Part shown: positions 40,977 to 52,625 of the stretch, in pieces
Position numbering within the stretch: position 1 is the stretch's first letter
Layout: the number at the start of each line of letters is the position of its first letter
Source of the DNA: Diatrype stigma
Taxonomy: Eukaryota; Ascomycota; Sordariomycetes; Xylariales; Diatrypaceae
Reading direction: 5' to 3'
DNA: 64,000 nucleotides
NCBI GenBank assembly: GCA_022225965.2
Contig: JAKJXP020000024.1
Span: 310,001 to 374,000, forward strand
The notes under the pieces: generated by a model
Told to the model about the DNA's origin: nothing
Databases searched by the model: none
What the model saw: only the letters and a program-made list of their open reading frames with translations
Program-made: the position numbers and the translations under genes

Positions 40977-43900
40977 CTGGAATCATCAACACCTACAATT
41001 GCAACCCTTATACAATTATTAACAGCAATTAACGGAATTGCAGGAATTAACAAAAACCCGGAATTTCCTTTGCGCTCGCAAAAATTTACGTTTTGCAAAA
41101 TCCTGGTAATGATATAATAGTCGAAAATATCCTATGCATTAATACGGGGAATTGCAATACAATATGCTACTTCGATTTTAGGTAAAAACGCATATAATTG
41201 GGATAGGAATTATATTTCCTTAACCTTCCCTATTCTGGAACTTTCCACTTTACCCATCTTTGGATATTATATTATCCAATTTAGGTATAATGCAATTTGG
41301 ATCCGATGGGCCTTTAAAAGCAGCATTAATTCGATTCCGAATATTTGTTTTCTTTGCATTGTTTTTTTTTTTTATTTACCGAATAATTGCAATTACGAAA
41401 AATTAATAATTGCAATTACGAAAAATTAATAATTGCAATTACAGAAATTTTATAATTGCTAACGCGCATTTAAAGTTTTTTTTTCTATATTTCCTTTTTT
41501 CCATTAATTTATTAATTCGTTCTTAATAATTTTTTTTAACAAATTTCTTTTCATTTATCGAATCCTTTTCCATTATGCCGCCATCTTTTTATACCTTATA
41601 ATTCGGACATTATCTATAGCTTTCCGACGGAATTTCCGAATAGCAAACGCATTTAAGTGGCTTTATTAAGGATTCCATAGGCTTAACCGGCGATAAATAC
41701 ATTTCCATTTTCCTTTACGTTAACAACGTATAATCGCGTTACGATAATAAAGAATTGAGCGTCCTAAAGGCTACGAATAACTTTTTTTACGAAACTTACG
41801 AATATCGCTATTGCTTTTAAAAGATTTTAAGCGATATTACTAATAACGGCCTTCATAATAAAGGCAATATTACGGTAAAGGCTTATAAAACGAAATTAAA
41901 GGTTACGATAAAATTCGTAAAGGTTAACGGCGTAATAACGAAGGATATATAGGAAATAAATAATATAATTTTGGCCCCGTTCATTTTGGGATTTAACCCG
42001 TTTTTTTACCTTAATACAGGTTACCTTTTAATTTTTCGGCCAATACCGACATTTTCTCGAAAATTGCGATATTCGTATTTATAACAACGCAATTAAAACG
42101 GCTTTTTAACGATATATCGAAATCGGTTGCAATATAAACCTTAAGCTTGCCCTTTAATAATAAAACCTAAATACCGATTTATAAGAAGCCGTTTGCAAGG
42201 CTGATATATATAAGAAAATAAATTATAATACATTTCGGAATTAAAAAATTATAATTCAACGTATTATTAAAAATATTAATATGCGCCAGAATAATTGAAA
42301 AAAATAATTAAACGATGCTTACGAATTTTATTTAAAAGCCGGCTTTAAAATAAAAAAGGTTTTTACGGTTTATACCGAAAAAAGCAATAAAAAAAAAAAA
42401 AACGTAACTAGCTTTAACGGGCTTGTTTTTTTATATTAATCGATAGCACCTTATTTAAGCACGAATGGCTTCATTTGCTTAATGGATTCCATTTATAAAA
42501 CCAATAGGCTTAAATGGTATTTATTTACGATCTTAATTCGTAATAATTACGGGCGATAACGTCCGAAAAGGCATTACATTATTTAATCGCAATATACCGA
42601 ATTTATATAGGCCTATTTATTAGCTTTAATAAATATGGAGCCTTTTTTCGTACCATCTTATATAATTAACGACAATTCGGCTGTTAAATAAAAAAGTTAT
42701 CGCAGCTTTAACCGGTTACCTTTTTGTTCGAAAAGCCTGTTATGCCAAAAATACTAAATAAAAACCATTAAGCAAAGGGTTCTTAAAAAAAAGTTATAGC
42801 TTATTCGAAACCAAGTCCGAAAAGCCATATATTACGTTATAAATAAACAAAATTATAAGGTATTTTATAATAAGATTCGATAATGTCCCATTTTATATTA
42901 ATTTGGAATATTTTATATTAATTATAAATTAAGCCATCGAATTTATACTTTCCGATATCGAATATAACAAAAAGCGTATTTGGCTAAAAAATAAGTTATC
43001 CGGCAAATTCGAGCGTTAAATAATTTACGTTCGGCATTATATTTCCGTCCTTTTTTAGATTTTTATAATTTCTCCTTTAAAAGGCTTTTATTTCCACTTA
43101 AAAAACGGATTTAAGAAAATAATAAAAATATAAGCATTTTAAAAAACGGTTAATTATACGATAAAAATTGGGTTAAAGTAATACGATAACGCAAATTTCG
43201 AGACGTTCGTTAATAGTTTCCGAAAGCTTTTGTTATTAAAAAGTTGTAATGCTTATTTCGGGCGGCTATTCGTAAGCCTTTAAGCGCTTACGATAAACGA
43301 ATTTCGAATAATACAGAAATGGTTTAATAAAAACGTTTTTGCGTTTTATTAAATTAACGTATAAAACTTGCAATACCTTTATAAGTATTAACGGCAATAA
43401 CGGATTCTTTATCGCTATCTTTGGTTAAAGCATTTTTAAGGAAATCGTATTAGCCAGCAACAATTCGGCTTTATTATTAAGCGTTTATTTAACGGATATA
43501 AAACGTACGAATTAAAATGGAATAATCCATTATTTAATAAAGCCTTCGCGACAAAAAAACTTACTAAATAGCTCAAACGAAACGTATTTTTCCGTTTAGT
43601 TCTTTTTAAGTTTGCAAATATTCGGAAAAATATATTCGATTTTACGAAGCAGCTATAATAACGCTTTTACGATACTTAAAAAATCTCGTTACGGCTTTCG
43701 CCGAATATAGCTATTATTTTTATAAACTTATTTCATAAGGCGGTTATAAAATTACCTATATAACAAGCAATTATAATCGATTTAAAATTCTTAATGCCTA
43801 TAGCTACCGCAATGCCTTCGCTTTCGGAGAAAATAAAAATGCCGAATATGCCATTTCTAAATATTTCGACCCTTATGTTATTACCGTTAATACCCCTTAT

Positions 43901-45186
43901 AATTATAAGGCGCCCTTTAATGCCGTAAAGGTTACGATTGGAATAACGAATATTTTTTGCAAAGGCTTTAACGTTAATTCGGCCGATTACGATGGCACTT
44001 TCGAATTTTCTTTTTAATCCCTAGCTTATCCGATTTATAAATCCATCCGTTATTATTAATTCCGTAATTTCCGGCTTAATTGCTATAAAAAGATTCGTTA
44101 CGATATTTTCGGTTTTACCGCGGAACAAAAGTCCGTTATTAATAATAAAAGCCAATCCGGATATGCCAATAAAATACCGAATACTACCGAAACGAATAAT
44201 AATGCCTTTATTCTTTAAGCTAAATTCGATAAGCAATATAAATTTCGTAAATAACAGTAACCCAATAATTCTTATAACTACCTTTAAATCCGTTAAATAC
44301 CTTTATTAAAAACCTATTAAAAGCATTAATAAAGGGATTATTAAAAGCAATTCCGGGAATTTCATAATTCTTTAAAAAGCCCACGTTATTAAGGCTATTA
44401 AAAAATTTATTAAGGAATTTATTAAAAAACTTATTAAAGGATTTGCTAAAGGCATTATTAAAAATATTACGATTATTAATGGCATTATATATAATATTTT
44501 TGTTATTAATAACGTACGGCTTGCATTAAAAATAAATAACGAATCGAAATTTCTTATTTACGTTTTAATTACACTTTATTTTTAAAGTTATTACGGATTA
44601 TTTTTACATTTATAAAGAAACGAAGCCGAAATTAAAATTAACGATAATATTACATACGGAATTAACGAAAGCCTTTTCGAAACGATAACGGCAATACCGA
44701 TCCTTAACCGAAAAAAACGCCCGAAAACAATAAATGAATTAAAAAAATATCGTACGAATAAATACCTGAATTAATAATAATGGATATTATATAAGCTTTA
44801 AAAGCTTCGAATTCGAATAAGCATTCGTATAACAAAATAAAATAAAAAAGCCCTTTTTAAATGCAAGAAATTTTTTAACTTAGGTTATTTTCCCGATTTT
44901 ATATATTAATTAATTTGATGCATTAGGACTTTTAAGTTTTCGCGATTTATAAACGCTAAAAAAGGATGCTAATGGAAAATGGCAAAATGAATAAAATGCC
45001 AGAGCAAGGTCGGAAAAAAAGGACCGTTGCTATTGCAACGGATGGATTTAAATGGAGTTTGGGTGGGGTAATATAATAAAACCATTCCATTCGGACGTTA
45101 CTTTAAAGGGTATTTATTACCCTTCAAAATAAGCAAGGTTAAGGAAATATAACTATAACTTATAATTGGATGTAACAAATAATAAA

Positions 45187-45279
45187 ACATTTAGCTTTTT
45201 TAGGACATTTAGGTAATCCTTAATTACAATAGCGAAGCGGTCAAATTGTAGGTCAGGAGGCATTTAGAGCCCTAACGAG
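45187..45279 (-). repeat. right terminal inverted repeat (93 bp)
   Basis: This is the inverted partner of 40536-40628. It carries T or A at all eight differing positions, so it has been hit harder by C-to-T change. The flank after it starts with TATCCC. Confidence 0.9.
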
Positions 45280-45281
45280 TA

Positions 45282-47984
45282 TCCCTTCCTACCGAGAGGT
45301 TTCCGCTTGTACTGTATCGTGACACGCAAAGCGCAACGTAAGTCGCAGCCAGCTGCCTACGGTCCGTCTCACGCCCTACAGAGTATCCAATGTAGCCAAG
45401 TTGATCGTTTTCATCATACCATTGCGCCGTATGATGACGCCTATACGTTACGTAAGACAACTGGGCCAGCATACATGAATTAGACATGTCAGCAGAATGA
45501 AACTAATAGCACAAGCAGTACTAGGGCGTTATAAATTTAGTTTCAGGACAGTCATGCCTTACCATGTGTGTAAAATAACAACTCAAACCAAGAAATTCCT
45601 GATTGACGAAGCTAAAGGTGGAAGCCAATGTGCCTTGAACCGCCACTACTACATGGAATACCGACGCTGAGCGAAGTGGCACCAAGTTGCCCTAAGCCGT
45701 CTAAAGAACGGAGCCATACGGAGCCGGTGCAGAAGGCCTGGCTGCAGGTGATGGCAGCTCTGAATTCTACATTTCACTACCAAGTAGGTACTGTAAGAAA
45801 CAGGCCGTTTTCACTATGTCGGTATGTACGGAGTGGTGGTCACGATGTTCAAGTGCCAAGACCTAAGCGAACCGATTTTGGTAGCATCAACTTCGTACAT
45901 AGCAGCAGACTCTGCTTTTCTGTTTCATTCATTTCAAATCATGCATGTGCAATTGTTACTGTGGTATTGAATAGTAGCAATGCATATTCTATAGCAATCC
46001 AGGCTTACTTTGGATTGTTCGCTTCACGTACATCCGCGCTGCAACATATATCATAGTTGCTGGCATTGGCTTTCTCGTCGTTATAATTGCAGGTTGAAGC
46101 AGGTAGACAACGAAGCAGCCACGGAGTTGATGGGCGTTCAATTGATGAAAAGGGACTAGCTAGCCGAAGCCATCAAGGTCTAAAGACGGACCCACACGTT
46201 AACTATGTGTCAAGCTGTTCAAAACTTTTTTTTTTCTTCTCTTTTCCCTAAAGAAACCCAGAGTGGCAGATTGACTATGGTAGGTGGTGCTGAATATCAC
46301 AGCAGGAGAAAAGGGGGACAGGAGAGTTTGGCGGGTTGGTCGTAAGGTGTAGCGGCCACGACTGGCAGGAGTGGTAGGCAGAATTGGCTGGCCATGGCGA
46401 GTTTCCGGGACCTGATGAGCTCGACGACTAGCCAGCGAATGATTGGAGCGAGTAACCAATCCGGATCAGAATCAACGTGATCAGAGCCGTGGCATTACTG
46501 GCCCAATCCAGCAGTTAGAGTCAGTAAGACCAAGCATTATTGCACCAGGTATTGCAATACAACCCCCCCAGATCTCACCACTTACGGTACCTGCAGCATG
46601 GGCATGTCCAGTTCAGAGGCTGGCAGAGCAACTGCGGACCAAACTATGGGGTAATGGTTAGGTACAGGAAACTCGCTGGCGTGCGGCGGTCTGGTCGCCT
46701 GATGCTACCCCCAGCGCTTGGCATCGGGGTTGCGCCATTGCGAGATGCAGGTGCGACGGTGTCAGCCAAGCCAGCACCTCGAGCACCTTGAGCACGCTGG
46801 CACGCAAGGGCACGGCATTCTGGCAAAAGTGGAATCTCGTTAGCTAATGGCTACCTAATAGCATCTAATGGCACGCATCACGCGCACCATCTGAACCGTC
46901 CAGCGCCGCCCTACTACCCCGGATTCCCACTTTTTGCCGTTAACTGCTAAGCGCCCTGGCCAGGTTTTTTTTTTTGGTCCTTCCCTGAAGGCCCCTAACA
47001 GTCACTAATGATCAGAGTTTTTCCCCCTTCTGACTGGCTGCAAATGGCTGAAGCTGCCTTTTCCAGCGGGAAGTGAGATGGATGGCAGAACTGTCATGGA
47101 GATGCAGATGTCCAATTTGTTAGTTGGCTATGTAGGTGCTTGCTTGTTCGCCTGGTAAGCTGCCTAACTACTACGTACCCTACACGGCAATGCACGGCTC
47201 CCTCAGGCCGGCGTCCACTAGAATGCCGTCATCAAGCTGCCAACTCGCGAACACCGACACGACGACGCTCGCCTCCAGGACCACACCAGCAAAGAAAACT
47301 TGACTTTTCCATACGGCCACACGGCCCACGATGCCCAGTGGCACCGACAGCAAAATTTTCTCGGTATTACGCCGTGATCCAGAATTAGTCTTTACCCCAG
47401 ATCTTGATCGAAGCAGCTAACCTAGTAGCTAGCCATCTTTCCGAAAATTTCTTCCGTGCCTTGTGGGCTTGTCCTTGGGTCCGTCCCGTCTTGCACTTGG
47501 TCACGCTCGCGTAGGTATTGTACAATATTGCAAATTTTCCTATTCGGGTACGTAGTTACGTATCGTCGTAATAATAATAGACCTGGCTTCCTGGTTGGGC
47601 CGGCGTAGTACGCTGTAGCGGTCGAACTTTCTCGTCAGAAGGGGGCCAAGCTGCATTTTCTATGACAAACAAGAATCCATCGCGCCCCCCCTGGCTCTGA
47701 CCACCGGCAGTCATGGGAGGAGTCCGTTTTGGGTATATTAGGTTCTTCAGCCTGCCCATGGCCCGGAGTGAATATATATGTTACTGTTATTCCCCCCTAG
47801 TTAGACAATCTACTACTTAAACGGTTCTCAGAAAACTTAAACACGAACGCATACTCCAAGTGAAGCTACAGCCGGGTGGAAGACAGATCGACCAAGACAT
47901 ACATACCAACGTCTTTATACTGAGGGGATCCATACACCACACATACGCGGGAAGAGTACACATCGGTACTACTTACACAGCAAG
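45282..47984. other. intergenic stretch right of the element (2.7 kb)
   Basis: Base composition returns abruptly to normal after 45282. Only short frames are present, the longest being 142 codons at 45628-46056 with no recognisable content. T-runs at 46223-46233 and 46965-46975 are visible. The last few hundred bases should hold the promoter of the DUF3602 gene. Confidence 0.4.
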
Positions 47985-48461
47985 ATGACTCGCTACACCA
48001 TCCAAGAGCCTCACCCGACCGTGGTGCAGAACCACTACACGCACGCGGGCCGCGGCGGCGCGGGCAACTACTTCCGGGCGCCGGCGACGACGCCGGCATC
48101 GGGCGTGCCCACGGAGCCGACAGCCAGCATCAGCAGCAGCAGCAGCAGCAGCAGCAGGCCGGCGGCGGCGCGGTTCTACTCGGGGCGGGGCGGGGCCGGC
48201 AACTCGCACGTCGCTCCCAAGCCGCCGGCCATGTCGTTCGACGAGGAGTACCAGCGCCACGCGCACATCGAGGCGAAGCCCGTCGGCCACGTCGGCCGCG
48301 GCGGCGCCGGCAACGTCTACGACCACACCGCCGGCCGCGACCCCAGCAGCAGCCGCAAGGTCAGCGACGCCTCGAGCCACAACAGCAGCTCGAGCTCCGG
48401 CAGCGGCCGCTCGGGCCGCTTCCTGGATAGGCTGAGCAAGACGCTGTCTCGGAACCACTAG
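47985..48461 (+). CDS. DUF3602 / Par32-like protein with three GRGGAGN repeats
   Basis: One exon codes 158 residues. Three copies of GRGGAGN (near residues 23, 66 and 105) spaced by disordered, Ser/Pro/Ala-rich linkers define the fungal DUF3602 family, to which yeast Par32 belongs. Par32 is phosphorylated after rapamycin treatment and acts on ammonium transporters in TORC1 signalling; extending that role to this protein is inference. A run of eight Ser (AGC codons) and a second Ser/Gly run near the C-terminus offer many possible phosphosites. The C-terminus is basic and may be amphipathic (RFLDRLSKTLSRNH). There is no membrane span or signal peptide. Codons are strongly GC-ending. The ATG at 47985 is the first in frame and follows an A-rich leader (CAGCAAGATG). 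Confidence 0.88.
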   Translation: MTRYTIQEPHPTVVQNHYTHAGRGGAGNYFRAPATTPASGVPTEPTASISSSSSSSSRPAAARFYSGRGGAGNSHVAPKPPAMSFDEEYQRHAHIEAKPVGHVGRGGAGNVYDHTAGRDPSSSRKVSDASSHNSSSSSGSGRSGRFLDRLSKTLSRNH

Positions 48462-49741
48462 CTTGGCTGCCTAGCTTGGGGCAGCAGCAGAAGTCTGATG
48501 CTCTAGTTATGTTAGAGCTGGACGGCGCCTCGTGGCATTTATGCTTTATTGCCCCTCTGAGATGCCGCCACATCATCTTAGCATCATCATCACCACCATC
48601 ATCACTCATCTTTCAATTATTTATATACGACTAGCATGGCGCAAAGGGCGGGGCTTTTACACCATGTGGGCAGAGTGCTTTTACACACCTATTTTTTGGA
48701 CCGGAGTTAAAAGGGACGCTCAACAAGAGCAGCAGAGGAATGCATCATCACCCGCGTCGCAAGAAGACGGGAAGAACGGGATTATAAAATGGTGAAAAAA
48801 GCAACCGGGGGCCTCAGGGCCAGACGAAGAAAAGAAGAGACAGCAAGAACGATACCCAACGAACATGACGATGACGCGAAGACGCAATACACATATATCG
48901 CGATGATGCCCCTTTTGGCTCTTCGTAGCCCTGATTGACAGAGGCATATTCCATCATCTCGATGTCCTTTGTCATCGAAAAGGGGCCAATTTCCGCCCTC
49001 GGCTGGTAGACTCCGAGAGGTTTTGGTTTTGCGGTTGCGATTATCGGATACCCCAGCAATCTCCCTTTGATCTTGCTTCTGGTGAATTTTACACCCAAGG
49101 TGTATCATATATATATACCCCATGAGAGGCGAGCGGGAACGAGGACGAGCCCATGAAGGTTGGGCCCCGAACATACTTAGGTAGTCTTATCTGCGACATT
49201 GCTTAGGGTCGACCTCCCTCCTAGTGAGCTAGGTATGACCCAATGGCTGAGATAGCCCGTTGTGGAATACGAATGACAATCCAAGTACCATATGCAACGA
49301 TCCGTATTTCATACCCGACTGTGAAGTTTCTTAATACGTGACCTATCCTCTCTTCATCTTTGAATAGTGCGCCTGAGTAACATAGATTTTGTACACCTAT
49401 AAACAGCAAACGGCAGGGCATCATGAAATCCGACACCTGCCTTCGAATGTCTAGCTTCCCTCCCGACGTATGATCTATACCAGAAAAGCTTACACACCTC
49501 GTGTGTAGTGCTAGCGATGAATACGCAAAGGCTGCCGCCACCAACACGGCTTCCATTCCTCTATTGCGCCGGCTGTACCATCGAAAACATCGTGAGTCAT
49601 AACAACATCGTCTGTTTTATATCTGGGTATCATTTCATCTAGGTAGTAATATCGCACATTTGTGACGCACGTAACCCTAAGCTCCGCGGGAAGAAACATG
49701 GAGCTTAGGCGTGGCGTGGCGACTTGAATAAGTACTGGTTA

Positions 49742-49780
<39 letters not shown>

Positions 49781-50007
49781 TGCGTGGGTGTAAGTGTGAG
49801 TGTAAGTGAAGCTGTGTCCTTCTTTGAGCGGCGGCTGTGGGCATAGTTTTTTCTCCTTAAAATTTGGGAAGTCGACATGACTGTCCCTAGCCTTCTGCCA
49901 CCCACCCCCTGTCACGGCTCTGCCTTGGAACCATATCACCCCCTTGCGCCTTAGCCATCATACACCGTTATCCATCCGTCCGGCCGGCCGTGTTCGTCGT
50001 TAAGTCC
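48462..50007. other. convergent intergenic region (1.5 kb)
   Basis: The DUF3602 gene ends on the left and ARP1 on the right. The region has a CAT-rich patch at 48580-48607, a GT microsatellite at 49744-49773 and CGGCCGGCCG at 49981. No coding frame was recognised. Confidence 0.45.
49744..49773 (+). repeat. GT dinucleotide microsatellite
   Basis: About fifteen GT units run uninterrupted and then pass into imperfect GTATGTGCGTGCGTGGGTGT. The tract is downstream of ARP1 and outside coding sequence. Confidence 0.95.
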
Positions 50008-51439
50008 TTACGTCAACTTCGTGTGGATGATGTCGGGATTCTCGTGCCAGTCGTCTATGCTAACCCACATCTATTGAAAAGTGTAAAGTGATTAGTAAAG
50101 GAACATGGTTATAAGGGGGAAGCAGTAGCTAGCTAGCCTCTACAACAAGGGAAACACGACGTAACACGACATACCTTCCGGAAGGTGCTCAGCCCCGCCA
50201 GGATGCTGCCGCCTATCCAGGTGGAGTACTTGCGCTCGGGGGGCGCGAAGATCTTGATGCGCATGTCCTTGACGGCGAGGCGCTTGACCTCGCTGAGCAG
50301 GCGGTCGCCGAAGCCCTTGGTCAGGGTGCTGCCGCCGGAGAGGACGATGTTGGCGTAGAGGGCCTTGCGCAGGTCGAGGTCGGTGCGGTTGATGGCGTCG
50401 GTGACGATCTGCTGGATGCCGGGGTACTCGAGGCCGACGATCTCGGGGTCGAAGAGGATCTCGGGGGCGCGGAAGCGCTCCTGACCGACGCGCAGGCGCG
50501 CGCCGTCGGGGAGGATGTACTCGGCCGTCTTGGACTGGTCGGCGCGGGCGGCGGCCCAGTCCTTCTCCTCCTTCTTGGGGTCGGCCGCCACGTACGAGAC
50601 GGACTCCTTGATCAGCCGCACCACCTCCTTCTCGGCCGACGTGTGGAAGATGTACCCGCTCTTGCGCAGCAGCGTCTGCATGTACTCGGTCACGTCGCGC
50701 CCGGCCACGTCGATCCGCCGCATCGACGACGGGATCGCGAACCCCTCGTACACCGGCACCGCGTGCGACACGCCGTCGCCCGAGTCCAGCACGCACCCCG
50801 TCGTCCGCCCGCTCGCGTACAGCGACAGCACCGCCTGGATCGACGTGTAGAGCGCCGGCACGTTGAAGGTCTCGAAGAGGATCTGGGCGGCCGTGTCGCG
50901 GTTCGCGCGCGGGTTCAGGGGGGGTTCGGTGAGGAGGACGGGGTGCTGCAACCGTGTGTATTAGCTCGCAGTCCTTTATTGATCACCTTCTTCTTCTTCT
51001 TCTCCTTCACCCCTAGAACCAAAATGCCCATCCCCGCAAACATGGCCATCCCCACAACCCCCTCTCTACCAGCGGGTCATGGCACACACAACGTACGGAA
51101 TCGCCTACGCTACGGGGCTAAGAAACGTACCTCTTCGCTCATGGTCTTCAAGCCCTCGCTATAGACGTACTCCCAGATCTTCTCCATGTCGTCCCAGTCG
51201 GTGACGATGCCGTGCTCGAGCGGGTAGTGGATCTTGAGCAGGCCGCGCAGCTCCGAGGCGGCCTTCTGGCCGATGAAGACCTCGCCCTCGAGCGCGCCGG
51301 CCAGGACGCGCAGGTGCTTCGGCCGGCCGACGAAGGACGGGAAGTAGCACTTGGGCAGGTCGTCCCCCGCGAACCCGGCCCGGATCGTGCCGGACCCGTT
51401 GTCCAGCACGATGGGCGCGTTGTGCAGCGAGTCGGTCAT
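50008..51439 (-). CDS. ARP1: actin-related protein Arp1 (centractin), dynactin filament
   Basis: Arp1 forms the short actin-like filament of dynactin, the dynein cofactor needed for nuclear and vesicle transport in hyphae (ro-4 in Neurospora). Exons 51439-51131, 50945-50175 and 50070-50008 join in frame to 380 residues, the normal length. The actin fold is complete: [21 protein letters not shown] (phosphate loop 1), the conserved [17 protein letters not shown] start of exon 2, [19 protein letters not shown] (phosphate loop 2), [18 protein letters not shown], and [19 protein letters not shown]. It lacks the DNase-loop wording of conventional actin and has [11 protein letters not shown] instead, as Arp1 does. 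The last exon encodes only 20 residues ([20 protein letters not shown]). Intron positions at GAG|CAC and AAG|ATG are clean. It is divergent from the CorA-like gene. Confidence 0.94.
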
Positions 51440-52625
51440 CGTTGCTGCTTCCGTGACGAGACAAGCGGTAGCGGGGAAAGCGTGTTATTGCTGGGTTGGA
51501 GCAGCAGAGGCAGAAGAAGACGTCGACGAGGCAGGGCGGCGTCGGTGGGGTGGAACATGAAGTAAATAGCTAAATACTTCGTTCGGCCTTATTCGTCCGT
51601 TTCGTTTTCACACTCTCTCTTCGTCTCTTTCTCTCACTCCCTCTGTCCCTCTCTTAATACGTGTTTTTCCAGAACCGACCGATGTCTATCCTGCTCTTCT
51701 TCTTCTTCTGCGTCTTCTAACCAGGCTTCCCTCTCCTCCTGATATAACTGAAACCTCCGGAAAAGCAACAACAAAATTAGGCGTCGCTGAATGTCAAAAT
51801 GTCGTCGCCCTCGTCCGATGTGTCGTTGTGTGCTGTACGGGAATTTTGGGATGTCAAAGCTCCCCCTACCGTAACAAGCTAAGTAGGTACTTGTACCTCA
51901 GTAATTGAGTGTAATTAGGCAGGGTAAGCGCAGGTTAGTGCGGTATTGACACCTGAACGCGTTTGGCGTCTGGGCCTCAAGGGTCTTTCAACATTTCCTT
52001 ACATACATACCTACATACTACCTAGTCCACGCGTGTCCAAGCGCGAGTTGAGGGGCTCCTCTGATAAGTCAATCCCTACGGCACCCTGGCTCTCAGTGAA
52101 GCGGCTGGTGCACGGATCAACAATATTTAGTAGGTATTCGCATGTTTGTAGTTACGTCGGCAGTCGGGTAGTTAGCTATAGGTAGGCAGATAGGTATTGG
52201 TAACTACCTAGTATTCGTGATAGTTGGGCGTTCAAGCGGTCTTATGTTTCATACAACATACAACCCCCGTCACCCGGATATAGTATCTTCAGAATGGCTG
52301 TATTTCACGCCCATATCGATATCGGATCAAGCGCCACGGACTCGACTGGCCCAGAGAGCGGCCGCATATCCTCGAGCATCGTCTACGAGATACCAAGGTC
52401 GGCTAGTCGTATCGTTCCCAAATCTATATGTAGATAGGCAGGTGGGTAAGGCAACTAGCGGTAAGGATAGGAACGTAGCAACGTTGGTAGGCCTCACTAT
52501 TATATGGTATAGAAGGAGCCTCTTACTATGTATATTACCATGGAAGATGCGCTACAACATGCGGACATGCTCGTCGGGATGAACCTCATCAATGATCAGT
52601 CCTACGCTCGCTGCCATTCTACGCA
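51440..52625. promoter_or_regulatory. divergent intergenic region, ARP1 / CorA-like
   Basis: The 1.19-kb gap holds both promoters. The ARP1 side (51600-51720) is a long CT-rich run on the plus strand, hence purine-rich in the ARP1 leader direction. Several TACCTAG-type motifs occur at 52011-52230. No further coding frame was recognised. Confidence 0.45.

Larger units (their letters stand above)
40536..45279. mobile_element. RIP-mutated DNA transposon with 93-bp terminal inverted repeats
   Basis: The ends are inverted repeats of 93 bp, and the element is bordered by TA at 40534-40535 and 45280-45281, consistent with a TA target duplication. The 4.74-kb interior is very AT-rich, nearly lacks CpA and TpG while CpG stays common, and is full of TAA/TAG in all frames; this is the pattern expected from RIP (C-to-T at CpA). 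The longest clean relic is a 92-codon window at 43739-44014 (plus strand), rich in Asn, Tyr and Phe, which could be transposase debris but matches nothing I can name. A 13-bp minisatellite (40764-40976) and a 23-bp tandem repeat (about 41382-41445) lie near the left end. TA duplication would suit a Tc1/mariner-like or related superfamily, but the length is large for that group, so the superfamily is open. Confidence 0.8.

Noticed and set aside
45628..46056. 142-codon plus-strand frame right of the transposon
   Set aside because: No recognisable motif, no supporting splice structure, and composition unlike the real genes nearby.
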